A stretch of 64,000 nucleotides of DNA from Cyathus striatus (Eukaryota; Basidiomycota; Agaricomycetes; Agaricales; Nidulariaceae): the NCBI GenBank assembly GCA_025738555.1, contig JAOVFP010000024.1:1-64000 (forward strand), read 5' to 3'. A program made the translations under genes and the position numbers. Shown here piece by piece: positions 59,437-64,000 of the stretch. Below the pieces are notes generated by a model. The model did not search any database and was not told where the DNA came from. It worked only from the letters and a program-made list of their open reading frames with translations. Position 1 is the first letter of the stretch. The number at the start of each line of letters is the position of its first letter.

Positions 59437-62400
59437 TTATACGTTAGGACATTCCAGATTTTCCCGATGAAACTTATTTAAAAGGCTTTTTGATCCGGTT
59501 AATGACGTAATCGGTTCCCATGTACAATGATCATAGGAGTAACCTTTCCATTTAATTTTATAAAGGACCTTCTTCCGATTTATTTTCCAAGCAAGTATTG
59601 CTTCTACTTCGTATTGTTCCTGATCATCTATCACAACGGCAGGTGGGGGTTTCGGTTTCTGTTGTGATTTGTATTGTGCTGGAATATGTTTCGTAAGTAG
59701 TTGTGTGTTATACACAGGATGTTTTCGGTTCCAGGTTTTTGGTAATTGGATTTCGTACGAGGCTAATCCTACTTTCTTTATTACTTTAAAAGGTCCGTAT
59801 CATTTGTCATCTAATTTTGCAACCGGTCTATCGGATTTAATGTTAATTCCTTCTACGTAAACTAGATCTCCAGGTTTGTATTCGGGTGATTCTTTCCTAT
59901 TTCTATCATATCCTCGTTTCATTGCTTCATTGGATAATGTAAGTGCTGCCTTAGCATTTTCCCGAGCTTTGGTGATTGTAGAAATAAATTCATCTACCCC
60001 AATAGTTCTTGATGTTCCATTTGGTCTAATTCCTCCATAGGGATGATGTCCGTACATTAAATAGAAAGGGGTATATCCTGTTGCTCTATGTACTGTGTTG
60101 TTATAATTAAATTCAGTAACGGCTATTTTGTCTGCCCAATCATCTTGGTCGTAGTTTATGTAAATCCTAAGATATTGTTCTATCTCTTGATTTACTCTTT
60201 CTACTTGTCCGTTTGTTTGTGGTCGGTATGCAGTAGATAAATTCATTTTTACACCTAGTCGTTTTGTGAATTCTTTTGTGAAATGAGATGCAAATTGCGA
60301 TCCTCGATCACTTATGACATGTTGTGGCATTCCGAAGTTTTTAAATACTTTTTCTAAATATAATTCTGCTACTCCAGGACTATCGATTTCTTTGTTGCAC
60401 GGAATAAAGGCTGCCATTTTTGTGAATCGATCAACGACTACCATTAAGAAATCGAATCCTTGTGAATATGGAAGTGGTCCTACAAAATCAATCGATATAG
60501 TATGCCAAGGTCCTTCTGGAATACTATTAGGGTTTAATAATCCTATTGGTTTTGATTGATGTATGTTTGTTCTTTGGCATGCTTCACATCCCGAAATATA
60601 TTTCTTTATATCCATCATTATTCTAGGCCACCAATAATCTCTCGTGATTAGTTCCATTGTTTTGTATTCACCGTGATGTCCAGATATTGCAGAGTCATGA
60701 CATAGTTTAATTATACGTTCTCTTAATTTAGCATTCTTAGGAATGTAAATTCGATTTTTCCATGTTACTATGCCTTCAGATGATTCGTCCCAATCTTTCG
60801 ATTTAAGATTAAGCATTTTGATTACTTCTTTATCCTTATTTTTTCTGGATTTTCGAACTTGTTCCATTATGTCTTCATCTTCACCATGAACTTCATATGT
60901 TTGTCTGAAATGTTCTGGTTTAAGAAGTATAATATCTTCATTATCGTTTTCGCCTAGTTCGTGTCCAGCTCGTCTAGATAGTAAATCAGCTTTAGTCATT
61001 TGACTTCCTGGTTTATGGTGTAGCGTATAATGGAATTCTGATAATTCTGTATGCCATCTTGCCTGTCGTCTATTTAGTTTCTGTGGCTTTTTAAAATATT
61101 GGAGATTTTTATGATCTGTCCAAATCTCAAATATTTGTTTTGCTCCTAAAAGATACTGTCTCCATGTGTCTAATGCTCTCATAATCGCAAGCATTTCCTT
61201 ATCATAGATTTCATAGTTTCTTTCAGTTGGACTTAAGGCATGTGATAGAAAAGCTATCGGTCTCCATTTTCCATCAATTTGTTCTTGAGATAGAATGGCT
61301 CCATTAGCAAAATCAGAGGAATCAGCTTCTACTCTGTATTTTCCTTCATCATTCGGCATTGCTAAAATTGGTGCCGATATGATTTGACTCTTTAATTCGG
61401 AAAATGCTAGTGCTTGACTTAATTCCCATTTCCATTCATTCTTTCCGGTTAATTCATGAAGAGGTTTTGCTATTTTCGCAAATCCTTGAATGAATCTTCG
61501 GTAGAAATTTATGAATCCAAGAAATTGTTGAAGTTCACGTTTATTATTGGGTACCGGCCAATCGACTACTGCTTTTACTTTTTCAGAATCCATTCTTACA
61601 GAATTCTTTGAAATAATAAGTCCTAAGTATTCGACTTCAGCTTTTTTGAAGAAACACTTTTCCAGTTTAAGGTAAAGTTCATGTTGTTCTAATTTCCTAA
61701 GAACTTTCTTAACCATCTTTCGATGTTCTTCTAATGTTTCCGTGAATATCAAAATGTCATCCATGTAAACGATTACTGTTCCTTCATTAATTTCCGCTCT
61801 AAAGATGTCGTTCATCATAGTTTGGAAAGTTGCTGGGGAATTTGTAAGTCCGAAAAACATAACTAATGGTTCGAATAACCCTTGATTGGTTCTAAATGCA
61901 GCATACTGTTCATCTCCTTCTTTGATTTGAACATTATTGTATCCCCATCTAATATCCAATTTGGTAAAGTATTGTGCCTTTTTCAATTTATCTACTAATT
62001 CCTGAATTAACGGTAAAGGATATCTATTTTTAACCGTCATTTCATTTAATTTTCAATAATCTTGAATTGGTCTTAAAGATCTGTCTTTCTTTTTGATGAA
62101 AAAGAATGGTGATGCCCAAGGTGACTTCGAAGGTCTGATACGTCCTGAATTTAGATTTTCATCAAGGAATTCATCTAACTGTTTCTGTTCGTCTAAATTT
62201 AACGGATAGATTTTACAATCAAATGAAGTTGCTCCAGGTAGTAATTCTATAGCGTGATCCCATGGTCGTCTTGGTGGAAGTTTATCAAATGATTCCTTTG
62301 TGAATACTCTTTCGAATTCATGATAGTACATCGGAACAGTTTCTTTCCAATGCTTCTTCGGTTTTTGCTGATTTTGTGCTTCAGCAATTTTTGAAGCTGT

Positions 62401-62904
62401 GGTTTGAAATGTTCTTAATTCAATCTGTTCGAATATATTGACCGCTATGATATGATCATCAGATTCAAGATTTATCTGTTCATCTAGATCAGATTCATCT
62501 TCTTCAGGGTCCATTGTATTTATTAACGGAGTACACTCTATCGGACATTGTGTAAATTTGATTGTTCCTTCTTTCCAATCCACTTCTGGATTATGAGTTC
62601 GAAGCCAATCGTGTCCGATAAACATGGATGCTTTTCCTAAATTGATAACGGCTAATTGTAATATTTCTATATGTCGTCCATGTCGTACTCTTAGTTCAAC
62701 ATAATCTGTAATAGATCCATCACTATTAAGGGTTCCGTCTGCATTATAAACTGGAGAAGGTCGTGGATATTTCTTTGTTGTGAGTTGGTGTTCCTCTACA
62801 AATTTTTGATTAATACAAGTTCCAGTACTTCCACTATCAAGTAACACTTTTACTCCATATGTCCTCTGAGTGTCTAATGTAGTAATCATTAGATCAAGAT
62901 CCAT
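59437..62904 (-). pseudogene. Ty3/gypsy chromovirus pol, with two in-frame TGA codons
   Basis: Polyprotein in one frame. Order: aspartic protease (VLLDSGSTGTCINQ); reverse transcriptase (DRSLRPIQDY; FTKLDIRWGYNNVQI; VIVYMDDILIF); RNase H (YRVEADSSDFANGAILSQ); integrase HHCC (HDSAISGHHGEY...CEACQRTN) and DDE core (ISIDFVG, VISDRGSQFASHFT, NGQVERVNQEIEQ); GPY-type C-terminus; and a chromodomain (YEVEAILAWKINRKKVLYKIKWKGYSYDHCTWEP). Two TGA stops interrupt it, at 62053-62055 (after IQDY, where Arg is usual) and 59800-59802 (after KLDDK, before YGPF). Both would be CGA by a single C-to-T change. A TAA at 62905-62907 separates it from the upstream frame. Confidence 0.92.
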
Positions 62905-63252
62905 TTAATTTCCATTTGTTCCTCTGATAAATCTTTTGGGTCTTTTTAATTCTTCTAACGCTGGAATTACATCTTGATCTGAAAGATCGTTTAATTCCAT
63001 AATCGTTTTCTGAATTACTTCAGGTCTTCTTTTGGGGTGTGTCCAAATACTTAATGTGGCCAAGGCAAGTTCTGAGGTTTGGTCTTTTAATCTCCGTGCA
63101 ACCCAATACACGTTTCCAGGTTTTACTTCCTGATTAGGGAAGGCGCGTTTGGTTCTTTCTTTTTGTAATGATACGTATTTCGATTCCAGATCTACCGTAG
63201 GTACAATTACATTAGAAGGTACATAAAACGAGGCCAGCGAGTTTGCGCTCAC
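62905..63252 (-). CDS. Retroelement gag-pol linker frame
   Basis: An open frame (ANSLASFYVPSNVIVPTVDLESKYVSLQKER ... RPKRFIRGTNGN) lies in the same frame as pol and overlaps the gag end by a few bases. It has no recognised domain. It starts without an ATG at its beginning, so it is probably reached by frameshift from gag, or is a degraded gag-pol junction. Confidence 0.6.
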   Translation of the reverse strand: MSANSLASFYVPSNVIVPTVDLESKYVSLQKERTKRAFPNQEVKPGNVYWVARRLKDQTSELALATLSIWTHPKRRPEVIQKTIMELNDLSDQDVIPALEELKRPKRFIRGTNGN

Positions 63253-63724
63253 TGCTGGCCTTGGGGAAAACCCAATTGAGCAATGAGGAGAGCGCGTTGC
63301 TCTTCCGATAATTTAGTTACATCTGGTAATTCTACTATTCCGCTAGTGGAAGTTACTGGTATAGAAGAGTCCATATTTACATTACATTGTACATAAGGTC
63401 CGCGTGGTTTCTTGGGGCATGTGTTGGACATGTGTCCTTTCTCTTTACAATAAAAACAACGACCTTCCTTCTTTAGTTGGTCGAGATCCATCCGGTTACC
63501 ACCTTGTGATACCGTAAGGTTGGAGCGATCAGGTGTCTTTTGCGTGTTCGGTGTCTGTTGGGTTCCGGGGTTTGTATTATTCTGGGGGCGTCCTGAATTC
63601 TGGTTTTGAGTCTGGGGTCGTCCTAAGTTCTGTTGGGTGCATCCGAAATTAGCTTCACGGCGATTCCTTTCGTATTCCGCGGCTTTGTCAACCCAGTCAA
63701 TAAGTTTGTCGGTAACCTTAAGTC
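63249..63724 (-). pseudogene. Ty3/gypsy gag, C-terminal part with CCHC zinc knuckle
   Basis: Begins abruptly at the LTR edge with RLKVTDKLIDWVDKAAEYERNRREANFG. It continues through a Gln/Asn/Pro-rich linker and a CCHC knuckle (CFYCKEKGHMSNTCPKKPRG), and ends LGFPQGQQ. The usual gag N-terminal 200 or more residues, the leader and the primer-binding site are missing on this side. Confidence 0.85.
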
Positions 63725-64000
63725 TGTTAGCGACAGACGAGCAAAAACTCGAAGTCGAACTCAAACACTCGAAAAGAAGGAAGCGAAGTGAATCTTATTG
63801 CAAGTCTGGAATAAACTAGCACAAGAATAGAGAAATAGTAATTGAAATGATCGTATTAATAGTAAAGTCCTCAAGGTAACCGCATGTAACTATTGCCTAC
63901 ACTACAACGCATGGAACTGTGCTTCTACTGTGCAAACTCATGTATTCTACGTGTTAAAGGCCTGGCCGAACTGTGCACTGTGCCCGTAGTCTTTGATGAA
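63725..64000 (-). repeat. Second LTR, runs off the window
   Basis: TGTTAGCGACAGACGAGC at 63725 matches the start of the LTR at 58847 and continues similarly to the window end. Many differences and indels separate the two copies, estimated by eye at one in five positions. It abuts gag coding sequence directly, not a primer-binding site. Confidence 0.82.

Noticed and set aside
1..64000. tRNA, rRNA or CRISPR arrays
   Set aside because: I looked for B-box-like GGTTCGA and regular spaced repeats and found no cloverleaf or array. Scattered GTTCGA hits lie in coding DNA or lack a paired A-box.

Overview
The window is nuclear DNA of a filamentous basidiomycete, most probably a mushroom-forming agaricomycete. 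Genes are compact and broken by many GT-AG introns of about 45-65 nt. Short divergent or convergent intergenic gaps separate most neighbours. The dynein heavy chain gene carries only the motor half, an arrangement known from Agaricomycetes. Exon joins were worked out by hand from splice signals and protein-family conservation, so boundaries of the long genes are approximate.

Layout. 1-1.15 kb: eroded coding-like debris and the promoter of the first gene. 1.15-11.2 kb (+): a very large hybrid histidine kinase with an N-terminal kinase-like domain, an AAA-type ATPase region, GAF, HisKA/HATPase and receiver domains. 11.4-12.9 kb (-): a PHO85-type CDK, divergent from a UTP5/WDR43 ribosome-biogenesis gene (13.2-15.6 kb, +). 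15.8-17.9 kb (+): an MFS transporter. 18.0-19.6 kb (-): an unknown protein. 19.6-20.9 kb: non-coding DNA with a MITE-like inverted repeat. 20.9-22.8 kb (-): a Ser/Pro-rich unknown protein. 23.3-23.8 kb (-): mitochondrial ribosomal protein mL43. 24.0-26.4 kb (+): a probable nuclear low-complexity protein. 26.5-28.8 kb (-): a GPI-type aspartic protease. 29.1-30.3 kb (+): homoserine kinase. 30.5-41.8 kb (-): dynein heavy-chain motor part. 42.1-42.6 kb (+): SmE. 42.9-44.1 kb (-): PEX10. 44.3-44.9 kb (+): MGR2/ROMO1. 45.5-47.2 kb (-): a secreted agaricomycete protein. 48.2-49.3 kb (+): a HAD phosphatase. 49.5-50.4 kb (-): SBA1/p23. 50.6-51.5 kb (+): an unknown membrane protein. 51.8-54.4 kb (+): an MDV1-like WD40 mitochondrial fission adaptor. 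54.7-56.6 kb (+): a SprT/GCNA-like metalloprotease.

56.6-64.0 kb is a transposon graveyard. It holds a 575-bp MITE with roughly 150-bp inverted arms and TA flanks, a pair of 95-bp direct repeats, a 5'-truncated tyrosine recombinase gene, and a Ty3/gypsy chromovirus on the minus strand. The recombinase gene is cut by the LTR of the retroelement. The retroelement has two CGA-to-TGA-type stops in pol, and its right-hand LTR abuts the middle of gag.

Most genes are housekeeping and do not form a pathway cluster. Several serve mitochondria or peroxisomes (mL43, MGR2, MDV1, PEX10). The most interesting observations are a 4-nt microexon in MGR2, a 13-nt microexon in PHO85, the split dynein, and the histidine kinase. 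That kinase has a degenerate kinase domain and an apparent 1-nt frameshift just after the phospho-acceptor histidine. I found no clearly novel multi-gene system.
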